Shown here in pieces: positions 27,089 through 35,130 of a DNA stretch of 64,000 bases. The position numbers and the translations under genes were made by a program. Below the pieces are notes generated by a model, which worked only from the letters and a program-made list of their open reading frames with translations, did not search any database and had not been told where the DNA came from. Source of the stretch: Granulicella sp. L60 (lineage in GTDB: Bacteria; Acidobacteriota; Terriglobia; Terriglobales; Acidobacteriaceae); contig NZ_LMUR01000015.1 in NCBI RefSeq assembly GCF_009765825.1, positions 590,798-654,797 on the forward strand, in the 5' to 3' direction. The stretch's first letter is position 1. Each line of letters opens with the position of its first letter.

Positions 27089-27790
27089 CTAGTGGGATTC
27101 GCGAATCCTTCCGCGTCTGAAGAGTTCGTTTACGGTTCTGACAAAATGAGCGGCGCTCGGCGGTGTGGAGACCCTGCCGCTCAAAATCACTCTATACGGG
27201 ATATCCTTGCCGTAGAAAGAGTTGGTATCCGCGGTGTTTTGATGGACGACGTCGCCATTCAGATCGATCCCCGCAAAGAGCCCCTTGCTGCGCGAGTAGG
27301 TGAGAAACTCAGCATTGGCAAGTTCGGTAGTCGCGGCCTGGGAGTTGCGACCCACTGGCCCGGCAGCTACAGCGGCGTCGCCGCCCAGCTTGACTTTGTC
27401 TTTTAGCAGAGCGTCAAGACTGTGATGAGAGACTCCCACGAGAACCAGATCCGTGGACTGGCCACCGATTTGAAAGCCGAAACTCGCACCTTCCATCTGG
27501 ATGAAAACCGGAGCACTCCAGCCATGAGCCGTCCGGCAGGTGGCAACCCCTTGTCCATATTCGGCACCCACGATGAAGGCCCCTTTCTTAAAACTTGGGA
27601 TAACGGCGACGCATTGCGCTTTAGCGGCAATATCAAGTGGAATTCCCTTATCCGGCGTATCCATCAACGCATGAAGGACTTCATGTGCCGAGTTAATGCG
27701 GTGATTGAGTTTTCCCATACTGTCTTCCTGTGCGGAGGCAGCCATAGACATGGTCAAGCAGAGAGCGCCGGCGATCAAATATTTATTCAT
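27089..27790 (-). CDS. SYLF-domain (Ysc84-type) secreted protein
   Basis: A 233-residue protein with a signal peptide (MNKYLIAGALCLTMSMAASAQ) and a SYLF lipid-binding domain (CVAVIPSFKKGAFIVGAEYGQGVATCR, ASFGFQIGGQSTDLVLV, LGGDAAVAAGPVGR, YSRSKGLFAGIDLNG). Periplasmic or outer-membrane-associated; function in bacteria is poorly known. The ATG at 27790 was preferred over the upstream frame to 27952, which lacks a signal peptide. Confidence 0.9.
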   Translation of the reverse strand: MNKYLIAGALCLTMSMAASAQEDSMGKLNHRINSAHEVLHALMDTPDKGIPLDIAAKAQCVAVIPSFKKGAFIVGAEYGQGVATCRTAHGWSAPVFIQMEGASFGFQIGGQSTDLVLVGVSHHSLDALLKDKVKLGGDAAVAAGPVGRNSQAATTELANAEFLTYSRSKGLFAGIDLNGDVVHQNTADTNSFYGKDIPYRVILSGRVSTPPSAAHFVRTVNELFRRGRIRESH

Positions 27791-27924
27791 CAGTGGGTGT
27801 CCGTCCTTTTGGGTTGGTTCAAATACTTTGATGTTGAATCGGACCACAGTGGCCACGTTGGGCGAAGCTTTGCAAATCACATTTCTTCTAAGCGAGCTTC
27901 GGGGCAGTGGTTGATGGCCGAGGA

Positions 27925-28815
27925 TCAAGCATTTACAACCAAGACAGGACACGATCCCAATTGCATCACTCGATAGGTTGTTGAGCCGAACACCGCGACA
28001 TCCAAGGTCCCACGACCACGTATCCCCATAGATACCATGTCGGGTCTCTCTTCCAACGCGTACTGGATGAGTTCCTGGTACGGTTTTCCGACACGTACGA
28101 TAGTTTTTATCTTGCGCGTCGTGTGCGTTGGCTCCGCTGGAATGAGACGGTTGAGCTGCTCCGCTGCCCTCGCCGTCGCGTCCTCGAGGTTGCCGTGCAA
28201 CAGCAGGCCATGCTCGACCACGTGCAACAGTGTGAGTTCGGCATCATATTCATCGGCAGCCGAGACGGCATAGTCCAAAGCTGCTGCTGAGTTGTCGGAG
28301 AAATCAGCGCAGAAGAGAATGCGACTCAGCCGACGCACTGAATGCGATTCATCGCCCGCTGCCATGGAGTCCTGGGGAGGCACCACCATCACGGGGCATC
28401 GAGCAGTTCGCATGACCCGATCTGTTGTGGAGCCGAGCACAAGGCGATCAAAGCCCCGTTGGCCATGGGTACCCATAACAATCACATCGGCTTTTCGCGC
28501 TCTGGCAAACGATAGAATTTGATCCGGAGCCGTTCCTCTTTCAACGACCAGCTCCGGCTGGCTCTCATCGTGGGTGTGACTCTTCACGAACTCCCCCAGC
28601 CGCTGCCGGCCATTGGCGCTGAGCTCCTCGTAAAAGGCATTCAGATCGGCAGCAGAGGCGGCCCAAGAAGCCGATGGATGTCGCCATTCTTCTACGATAT
28701 GGAGCACAACCAACTTTGCTTGATAATGTTCTGCCAAAGAAAGTGCATGGCGGTAAGCTCGGATTGAGATATCCGAAAAATCTATAGGGCAGACGACAAG
28801 TTCAATTTTGAGCAT
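27925..28815 (-). CDS. Tandem-domain universal stress protein
   Basis: A 296-residue protein with two UspA domains. Both have intact ATP loops: GTHGQRGFDRLVLGSTTDRVM in the first and GIRGRGTLDVAVFGSTTYRVM in the second. Copy E of the 25-bp element is 169 bp upstream in the same orientation, so it probably belongs to the same stress regulon as the Rieske reductase. Confidence 0.93.
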   Translation of the reverse strand: MLKIELVVCPIDFSDISIRAYRHALSLAEHYQAKLVVLHIVEEWRHPSASWAASAADLNAFYEELSANGRQRLGEFVKSHTHDESQPELVVERGTAPDQILSFARARKADVIVMGTHGQRGFDRLVLGSTTDRVMRTARCPVMVVPPQDSMAAGDESHSVRRLSRILFCADFSDNSAAALDYAVSAADEYDAELTLLHVVEHGLLLHGNLEDATARAAEQLNRLIPAEPTHTTRKIKTIVRVGKPYQELIQYALEERPDMVSMGIRGRGTLDVAVFGSTTYRVMQLGSCPVLVVNA

Positions 28816-28983
28816 GATTCCTCTCCGCGATCCCTCGCGGACACAGCTTGTAACTAAATGAAATGACCAATCCTAAGATAGTAGAGAATCGCTCGAATAG
28901 ACACTCTTCATTGGACGGTGACCGAAGGATTAACGGAGCCCGCACGAACCACCGATGCATTCCACGAATCGGAGCATCAATTC

Positions 28984-29008
28984 TGCAAATTTCTTGCCTG
29001 TTTCTGCA
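28984..29008 (-). promoter_or_regulatory. Repeated 25-bp element, copy E
   Basis: On the minus strand: TGCAGAAA, 11 bases with GGCAAGAA, then TTTGCA. TTCTGCA on the plus strand recurs 21 bp apart (28981 and 29002). It lies upstream of the tandem universal stress protein. Confidence 0.55.
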
Positions 29009-29050
29009 TAACTCGGAGGGGTTGAGGGCAGGGAATTGACTCTCGCCTCC

Positions 29051-29326
29051 TCATATACTGTTCCAGCCGTCCAGCGGCTTATACAAGACCTGGTCACGGA
29101 GCAGATGAGTCAGGTGTTGATCGATCCACTGCCCACCTATAGATAGGGTCGATACGATTATGGCTATCAGGATCAGCGCACACAGCGAATTCACCACAAT
29201 CTCTAAGCGTGATGGCCTCTTCGTTTCAACGATGGCTCCGCACGATGGACAGCACTCACTCGAGGGAGTCGACTCCTTTATCAGGTAACGACAACTCGCT
29301 GCCAGCCTTGAGGTAATAGCGATCAT
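29051..29326 (-). CDS. Possible small zinc-ribbon/membrane protein
   Basis: A 91-residue frame with CCPSCGAIVETKRP followed by one strong hydrophobic segment (VVNSLCALILIAIIVSTLSIGG), a plausible half zinc-ribbon plus one membrane helix. It overlaps the 3' end of the upstream DNA-binding protein gene by 71 bp. The start is uncertain. Without homologues I cannot tell whether it is translated. Confidence 0.38.
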   Translation of the reverse strand: MIAITSRLAASCRYLIKESTPSSECCPSCGAIVETKRPSRLEIVVNSLCALILIAIIVSTLSIGGQWIDQHLTHLLRDQVLYKPLDGWNSI

Positions 29327-30032
29327 CTTCTCCGTCCTCATCCTCTTCTTCCTCCTGACCATGATTCTCGTGACGCGCCTCAAAAGAAGCGCGTTCCTTC
29401 TTGTCTCTCCTCACATCGAGAAGCTGGCTGCCCATCGTGTGTTTGGGCGAATAGCAATACTGCAAGTAGGCCTCAAACAATGAAAGGTTCGCCGCTCCAC
29501 GCGCGAGAAGCTTCGGCAAATGATGTTTGTAGAGCTGGCTCAGTGCTTCCGGAGTAATCACGTAGAAATGCCTTCTCCCGCGATCTTCCACAGACACCTG
29601 CAGCCAGCCTTGATCGATCCAGTAACGAATTTCCGACTTACGGATGCGCAACGCAGCCGACAAACTCTCGAGAGAGAAGCGGTCACATCGAATCTCACGA
29701 AGGCTGAGATCATGTCGCTTCAACATACTTCGTATAGCCTCGGGGGTGCGGCGGAGCTTTTCGGCTACCTGCTCGATCGGCTTTCTGACCAGTTCCTCAC
29801 GCGCCTCCTCTATCTCTTCCTCCTTCCATCGGCGATGATCAGTGCTCCTCTTAAGGCCATGCTGGATGATGAAGCGCCAGCACTGATCTTTTGTTTTGCC
29901 GGTACGGCGCTGAAGGCGGACGACCAGTTCTTCGAGCTTATTGCCAGACAACACCCGGGCTTGGGCAGCCATTGCGTATGCATCCGGCCCCCACTCCCCA
30001 TCTACTGACAGCGCGTTTGATTGATTCGCCAT
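29256..30032 (-). CDS. Putative DNA-binding protein with Myb/SANT-like and MerR-like helices
   Basis: A 258-residue soluble protein. Residues about 60-115 (WKEEEIEEAREELVRKPIEQ, VAEKLRRTPEAIRSMLKRH) form a Myb/SANT-like or sigma-like HTH. About 120-150 (LESLSAALRIRKSEIRYWIDQGWLQ) look like a MerR-type helix-turn-helix reading a short recognition element. The C-terminus is strongly acidic (QEEEEDEDGEDD). The target is unknown. Confidence 0.7.
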   Translation of the reverse strand: MANQSNALSVDGEWGPDAYAMAAQARVLSGNKLEELVVRLQRRTGKTKDQCWRFIIQHGLKRSTDHRRWKEEEIEEAREELVRKPIEQVAEKLRRTPEAIRSMLKRHDLSLREIRCDRFSLESLSAALRIRKSEIRYWIDQGWLQVSVEDRGRRHFYVITPEALSQLYKHHLPKLLARGAANLSLFEAYLQYCYSPKHTMGSQLLDVRRDKKERASFEARHENHGQEEEEDEDGEDDRYYLKAGSELSLPDKGVDSLE

Positions 30033-30226
30033 TTCAGTTCAGCGGAAACAAGCACGAGCCGATATTCCCCTTCACATATAGAGCCGTCGAAAATAGAAAA
30101 ACCGAACATGTCAATCTGGAAAATTTGGCATTTGTGTGAATATGTGAGACCTCGGCATATGGGCCTGCATCCAATCAGCGTCTGCATGCTTTGGGAATAC
30201 CAGCGTCAAAGGCTTTGGGCTAAGAC

Positions 30227-30802
30227 ATGCTCTCAACGTCCCCTTCAGATCTGATTTGGGTCATTGGCTTTTCCCCGCACAGCCGATGGATTGCTCCTGT
30301 CGTGCGAGCAGCTATTCGAGGCGCATGGCCGGAAGCGCAGGAGATCGCCAACACACAGCTTGGTGACGAAGCGCTTGCCCCGGAGCTGATGGAAGTCGCA
30401 ATACAACAGACCGCTGAATATCTCGCTTGCTCTTCGCCAATAGGCGTTGAACAGACGCAGGAAATTCTGTCGCGCTATTATCGCAACGCGGTCAGGAGAA
30501 AAAAGCGGGCTACGCAGAGACTCCTTTTCAGAGGATCGACGCGAGAGATCGAGTTCCTACTTCCATCGGCCCGATCATTCGAAAGCGCCGTTGAAGCTGA
30601 CATTGATCTCGGTAAAATACTCGACGAAACACCTCCAGACCTACGCCACGCAATGCTCATGCGCCTGGGAGCACGTAGTTCATGGAAGGATGTGGCATCC
30701 GCAACGGGTAAGTCGATGGATGCGATCCGCATGGGTTGCCGACGTGAGGTAGAACGCATTCGTAAGAGGTTCGGGGTTCAGGGTCCTGGTCCGAAGGTTT
30801 AA
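30227..30802 (+). CDS. Sigma-70 region-4-like protein
   Basis: A 191-residue protein. The C-terminal third (LGKILDETPPDLRHAMLMR, WKDVASATGKSMDAIRMGCRREVERIRKRFG) resembles sigma region 4 with its HTH. The N-terminal part looks helical, but the region 2 promoter-melting motif is not clear, so this may be a divergent ECF sigma factor or a related regulator. The following gene has an anti-sigma-like zinc motif, which supports a sigma role. Confidence 0.6.
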   Translation: MLSTSPSDLIWVIGFSPHSRWIAPVVRAAIRGAWPEAQEIANTQLGDEALAPELMEVAIQQTAEYLACSSPIGVEQTQEILSRYYRNAVRRKKRATQRLLFRGSTREIEFLLPSARSFESAVEADIDLGKILDETPPDLRHAMLMRLGARSSWKDVASATGKSMDAIRMGCRREVERIRKRFGVQGPGPKV

Positions 30803-30836
30803 CTTCGGGGACCGCGACTTCACAAGAAAGGAATCC

Positions 30837-31112
30837 GTGAGTAATTTTCCCAAATTCATGGAGGACGACGAGAACGACACACTCGCATTCGAGCGGTGGG
30901 AAGCATACGTCATCGAGCACTATCCCAATCCCGAGCGTACCGGTTGCCCGAGCCGCGAAACGCTCAAACGGTTCGTTGATTCCCCGGCACAGGTAGGACT
31001 TGAGGATCTGAATGATACGCACATCACACGCTGTCGGGAGTGTGTGATGGATTTACGCGAACTGCGCCGGTTACGCGACACGAGCACACCCAATGTCATA
31101 ACCGAGCCATAG
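30837..31112 (+). CDS. Small anti-sigma-like zinc-finger protein
   Basis: A 91-residue protein ending with H-x3-C-x2-C (HITRCRECVMDL), the core of zinc-containing anti-sigma domains, and a Cys further upstream (RTGCPS). No membrane helix. The GTG start has AAAGGAATCC upstream. It lies 34 bp after the sigma-like gene. Confidence 0.6.
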   Translation: MSNFPKFMEDDENDTLAFERWEAYVIEHYPNPERTGCPSRETLKRFVDSPAQVGLEDLNDTHITRCRECVMDLRELRRLRDTSTPNVITEP

Positions 31113-31145
31113 TTCGGCTGGCGTTCGCAAGCCAGGCTTGCCGGC

Positions 31146-31484
31146 GTGCATCCTTCTGATGGCCGGCGCTATTCTCTGGCGCCAGAGGACCGCGATTCGA
31201 GGACGAGCTGTTCAACCCCGGAGGTTGCAAAGATTTCGATCGACCTCGGCGGAGATGGAGTTCCCCGTGGCAGTGACTCCGCCGCTCCAGCGGCGATCTA
31301 TCACCTCCACAAGGAAAAGAGTATTTTTCCGATTCGGCACGAACTGGCCAAAGCAGTGGCGACAGGAGCTGACACTATTCTCGAGGTCCGTCTCGATTTG
31401 CATGAGCTAACTTCCGGTCGCTCCTACCTGGGCACAGCCCATGACGGCGAGCCTACCTACTTCTATGCAGTCTCCTTGAATTAG
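31146..31484 (+). CDS. Hypothetical protein downstream of the anti-sigma-like gene
   Basis: A 112-residue frame whose second half looks like a beta-rich domain (VAKISIDLGGDGVPRG; ILEVRLDLHELTSGRSYLGT). A hydrophobic segment (ILLMAGAILW) occurs in another frame from 31138, so the real gene might be a membrane-anchored protein with a frameshift near 31205. The start is uncertain. Confidence 0.42.
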   Translation: MHPSDGRRYSLAPEDRDSRTSCSTPEVAKISIDLGGDGVPRGSDSAAPAAIYHLHKEKSIFPIRHELAKAVATGADTILEVRLDLHELTSGRSYLGTAHDGEPTYFYAVSLN

Positions 31485-31541
31485 AGAGTGGGCGGGCGGA
31501 GGCTCTGCTCCTGGCTTGTGGCTTAAAGGGCTAACGGATAC

Positions 31542-32930
31542 TCAGGCACAGATCGAGATATTGTCTTCGATCATCTGTGCTGCATGGTCGAGCTGTCGTG
31601 CGAGAATCCGTGCATAGCTTCGAGACAAAGTCCGGTCAGTGCCGCTTGCCGTCAGCCATTCGCGGCGGCAGCAAAGGTTCGAAGCGATGGCAATAAGGGG
31701 CAGCAGCCTAAAAGCTTGATTCATCTGATCTCTTGGAATCGTGTCCGCCCAGTTGCTGCGATAGATCTCAGTGAGTCGTGGCAACAACGTTTTCGTCGCT
31801 TCCGTCTGATTGAGCTGCAATCGAAGTTGTTCGAATGTCACGAGGGGGTTGCCGACACCGGCCTGAGCCCAATCTGCAAACAAACAGTCCTTCCCGGACA
31901 GGAGGATGTTCTCAAGGCTGAAATCGCAATGCAACAGAGTAGCAGGAATATCCAGCTCTTCTATCCTTGCAATTACATGCGCAGTCAGTCGGCTGATCTG
32001 ACGAATCCGTGAAATTTTTATCCTGAATCCGGTCTGGGCATGCTGGCTGCGTCCCGCCTCTTCCAGATAGGGAGTCAATTCAGGCAGCTGCACACGCAGG
32101 TTTGCCATACGATGATCGTCAAAGCCATTCGCGAGTAAAGTGCCGACGTGCTCAATACTTGCTTTCTGCAGCTGCGCCAGCCGTTCAACAACATTCGCCA
32201 GACAGGCCGGGTTCAGGACAACGGTCGATAGTGCGGCTCCACCATCTGACATGAGCCATGCATTCCATTCTGAGTGAAATGCGATCAGTTCGGGAAGATA
32301 TGGAGAGAAAAGAGAAGCCAGAATCTTCGTAACATGTGCTTCATTCTGGTCAGCCGGGCTAACCGCCTTGAACCAAAACGCGCAGCCTTCGTCATCCACA
32401 AACCGTGCCAAGGAGGATGTAGCGGAGGCATTGAACTGCTCAACTGTCCAATGACGATGGGAGCCGCGACGCTCGGTCGCCGCGTCGACCCACGCGATGA
32501 CATCGTCTATCCAGCCCAGACGCGAGAACGGTCCACGTCCAGTCTCACCCAAACGAATGAGACCGGTCACCGCGGCCTGTTCTATCTGATTCAGATCTGA
32601 GATGGGAACACTGCCGAACGCGGCCCAGACGTAAGGCGCTGGCAACAGACCTGTCTGTCGCAGAGACTCCAGCAAGACGATACTGTTGTCACCGGGACGT
32701 TCTCCGAGGAAGTCGAGAACAACCACTTCCAGGCCGATCCGTTTTCGTAACATGCTTCGGATCTGGTAGGCAGGTCTTGTCCAGCGGGGCACGCTTATTT
32801 CCGGCAAGCGTAAAGCTTCTGCCGGCCCTTCCAAGAGAATTCGGCCAGTGTCGCGGCATACGACGATCAGGCGATATGCGTCGGATTGGGGGTCCCGTAG
32901 TGGCATTGTCGGACGGCTCAAAGCGAACAT
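31542..32930 (-). CDS. APH-fold kinase-like protein, paralogue of the RiPP-operon copy
   Basis: A 462-residue protein with an N-terminal specific domain (VPRWTRPAYQI, then VVVLDFLGE) and a C-terminal aminoglycoside-phosphotransferase fold. The catalytic loop HCDFSLENILL (HxDxxxxN) and the metal Asp in FADW are intact, so it may be an active small-molecule or peptide kinase. Same architecture as the gene at 38443 (shared RGPFSRLGWI, FxxDHRM, ARQLD/ARHLD segments). Its upstream region carries two copies of a 16-bp repeat that also occurs upstream of the RiPP operon. Confidence 0.75.
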   Translation of the reverse strand: MFALSRPTMPLRDPQSDAYRLIVVCRDTGRILLEGPAEALRLPEISVPRWTRPAYQIRSMLRKRIGLEVVVLDFLGERPGDNSIVLLESLRQTGLLPAPYVWAAFGSVPISDLNQIEQAAVTGLIRLGETGRGPFSRLGWIDDVIAWVDAATERRGSHRHWTVEQFNASATSSLARFVDDEGCAFWFKAVSPADQNEAHVTKILASLFSPYLPELIAFHSEWNAWLMSDGGAALSTVVLNPACLANVVERLAQLQKASIEHVGTLLANGFDDHRMANLRVQLPELTPYLEEAGRSQHAQTGFRIKISRIRQISRLTAHVIARIEELDIPATLLHCDFSLENILLSGKDCLFADWAQAGVGNPLVTFEQLRLQLNQTEATKTLLPRLTEIYRSNWADTIPRDQMNQAFRLLPLIAIASNLCCRREWLTASGTDRTLSRSYARILARQLDHAAQMIEDNISICA

Positions 32931-33012
32931 TAGGATGGTTACGAACCGCAGGATCCAATTGGTCAGTGCTACGAACTCACCGAAAGTGTGTCATCGAAAC
33001 ATCCACAACACA

Positions 33013-33028
33013 ATTCGTAGAAGGCGAC
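33013..33028 (+). repeat. 16-bp repeat ATTCGTAGAAGGCGAC, copy 1
   Basis: Identical to copy 2 at 33149-33164, 136 bp away. The longer core ACAATTCGTAGAAG is shared with the inverted copy at 37924-37937. Candidate regulator-binding site upstream of the kinase-like gene. Confidence 0.55.
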
Positions 33029-33148
33029 TTTTTGCAGTATCAATTACTAGAAAGAGCCAACTAACGTATATGTCGCGTTGATGGCCATCCGTGCCGATCC
33101 GCGCTCGACACCCTTAGACAGAGACCCCACGTGGGATGGGTTGGCTGG

Positions 33149-33164
33149 ATTCGTAGAAGGCGAC
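33149..33164 (+). repeat. 16-bp repeat ATTCGTAGAAGGCGAC, copy 2
   Basis: Second exact copy in the region between the kinase-like and PAS genes. Confidence 0.55.
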
Positions 33165-33620
33165 AAAATGGCATGGTGGATTCAGCACAAAAATAGTGTT
33201 AAGTTGCTGTCTGATTTGTGCCGAACAGATTCTGCCATGGACACGCCTGCTTCGTTGTCACGAGCTTCAATTGTCTGGTATTGTTCACGCATGTTTGAAG
33301 GTAAACAGCCGAGACTTTCAATCGCTGCTTCCGGGAAAATCCCATCGTCAGAGAGCAGTCTTGATATGCGGGATTGTGACACTTTTTGAATTACGTTTGA
33401 TTGCTATATCTCGTCTAGCTGTCAACAATCTTCCCAGTTCGTGCGAGAGTTTCGCGTTTCCTTTCATCGTCAGCGATTCCTGGAAGGAAAATCGACTTCA
33501 ATTTCGTTCCAATGAAATATAGCCGTTGAAATTTGTGTCGTCGTCGGTTGGTATCCATTATTCGAGGCATGACCTTGAAACGTTGAAGAAAGCCGACGCA
33601 CTACAACCAGGGACTACCAG

Positions 33621-35114
33621 ATGAGCGCTAACCCTCGGATTGACTCGGTGAAACACTCCGCAAAAGCGGTGCTATCCAAATGGCTGGCGTCCTTTCTTCT
33701 CGCAGTGATCGCTGTCGGAAGCATGGTTGCAATATTCCTAGTTCACTCTCAACCTATGGCCACAGCGCTGCTTGTACTCGCGGCACTTGGATCTTGCCTT
33801 GCATCGATACGATTTTCATGCGAAGTTGTCGATACAGTGAGTAGCGGAGTCACTCCTGTGGAAGCATTTATCCCGGGGAGTGACACTCCGTTCCCCAATC
33901 AGCACCGTTCGCGATGGGATGCGAGTACAACGTTTGCGTGCAGCAGAGAGAAGATGGATGCTTTCCTGGAGCAGGAGACGCGTCGATCCATCTTGAAATG
34001 GGTCCCGGTTGGCATCGTCTACTTTGGGCTCGATCGGGTCGTGCGGTTCTGCAACCCCGCATTTTGCAAGATGTATGGATTTGAAGAGAACGAACTTCTT
34101 GGCCATACTCTGTTACTGCCGGAGTGCAGACGTGAAGAATGGAGAAGACTTGAAGATGAACTGCGGCAGGGCAAGCAGTTTTGCAATGTGCGAACGGTAC
34201 GGAAGCGCAAGGACGGAACTCTATTTCCTGCTTACATCTCGGGGGTACCGCTGTTTGACGACCGGAATGAACTCGCCGGGCTGCTCGGAGTGATTGTGGA
34301 GTTGGAGAACATGCCGATAGGCATGATCGAATACGAACATATCATGACGCTGGCCGAGAGCAGTTCCGACTTCCTTTTGTTACTCGATACGGATCTGCGA
34401 ATCATCTATGCCAACCCTGGATTTTCCGTGGCAACAGGTCTTGATGACGTGTCCCTTCAAGGGACGAAGGTCCTCGATTATTTCTCAACAGAAGAGAGCG
34501 GGATCATTCTGGCAAACTTCAATGAGGCGCTCTCCTCAGAACGAACCATTTATGTGCTGAAAGCGCACATCCGTAATGACGACAATGCGGTGGACATCCC
34601 TGTGCGGCTAGAGTTCTATCCGGTCTACGGGGCCGATGCCAAAGTTCCCAATGGCATTGCCTGTATCGCTCATGATCTTCAAAAGGAGATGGAATTGCGC
34701 GAACAGCTTCGTCTAAGCGAGGCGGAGAGCCAGATGATCTTTGAAAGCGCTCCCATCGGGATAGCGAAGATCAACATTCGAGGTTTTCCGATCGCCAGCA
34801 ACAAAAGATTCCAGGAGATCCTTGGTTATAGCGCAGATGAGATCACCGGCCGTCCATTCTCAACGTTTGTTTATCCAGACGATCTTAAGGAGGGCCGCGC
34901 TCTGTTTCTTGAGATTGTGGCCGGCGGGATCGAACATTACGAGATTCTCAAACGACTGGTCCGGAAAGATGGAAAGGTGATCCATGCAACTATGACCGTT
35001 TCCCTTGTGAGGGCGCTGTCTGGAAGGCCAAGTCATACCATCAGCATGGTGACACCACTCCCCGAAGGCAAAGTTTGTTCCCGGACCGAAGACCTCCCCC
35101 ATGCGACTGCATGA
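33621..35114 (+). CDS. Membrane protein with three PAS domains and no output domain
   Basis: A 497-residue protein. Two hydrophobic helices (about residues 20-40 and 46-63) are followed by three PAS domains (starting near 125, 240 and 375; GIVYFGLDRVVRFCNPAF, FLLLLDTDLRIIYANPGF, APIGIAKINIRGFPIASNKRF). It ends without histidine kinase, GGDEF, EAL or methyl-accepting domain, so it can only act through a partner. It sits between the kinase-like gene and the ABC exporter of the RiPP region. Confidence 0.8.
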   Translation: MSANPRIDSVKHSAKAVLSKWLASFLLAVIAVGSMVAIFLVHSQPMATALLVLAALGSCLASIRFSCEVVDTVSSGVTPVEAFIPGSDTPFPNQHRSRWDASTTFACSREKMDAFLEQETRRSILKWVPVGIVYFGLDRVVRFCNPAFCKMYGFEENELLGHTLLLPECRREEWRRLEDELRQGKQFCNVRTVRKRKDGTLFPAYISGVPLFDDRNELAGLLGVIVELENMPIGMIEYEHIMTLAESSSDFLLLLDTDLRIIYANPGFSVATGLDDVSLQGTKVLDYFSTEESGIILANFNEALSSERTIYVLKAHIRNDDNAVDIPVRLEFYPVYGADAKVPNGIACIAHDLQKEMELREQLRLSEAESQMIFESAPIGIAKINIRGFPIASNKRFQEILGYSADEITGRPFSTFVYPDDLKEGRALFLEIVAGGIEHYEILKRLVRKDGKVIHATMTVSLVRALSGRPSHTISMVTPLPEGKVCSRTEDLPHATA

Positions 35115-35130
35115 TTCGTGAGTTGTCTCC

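Larger units (their letters stand above)
32931..33620. other. Divergent intergenic region with short direct repeats
   Basis: 690 bp between the minus-strand kinase-like gene and the plus-strand PAS gene. It holds two 16-bp direct repeats (33013 and 33149) and no convincing coding frame; no short frame with a YxxP leader motif was found. Confidence 0.5.
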
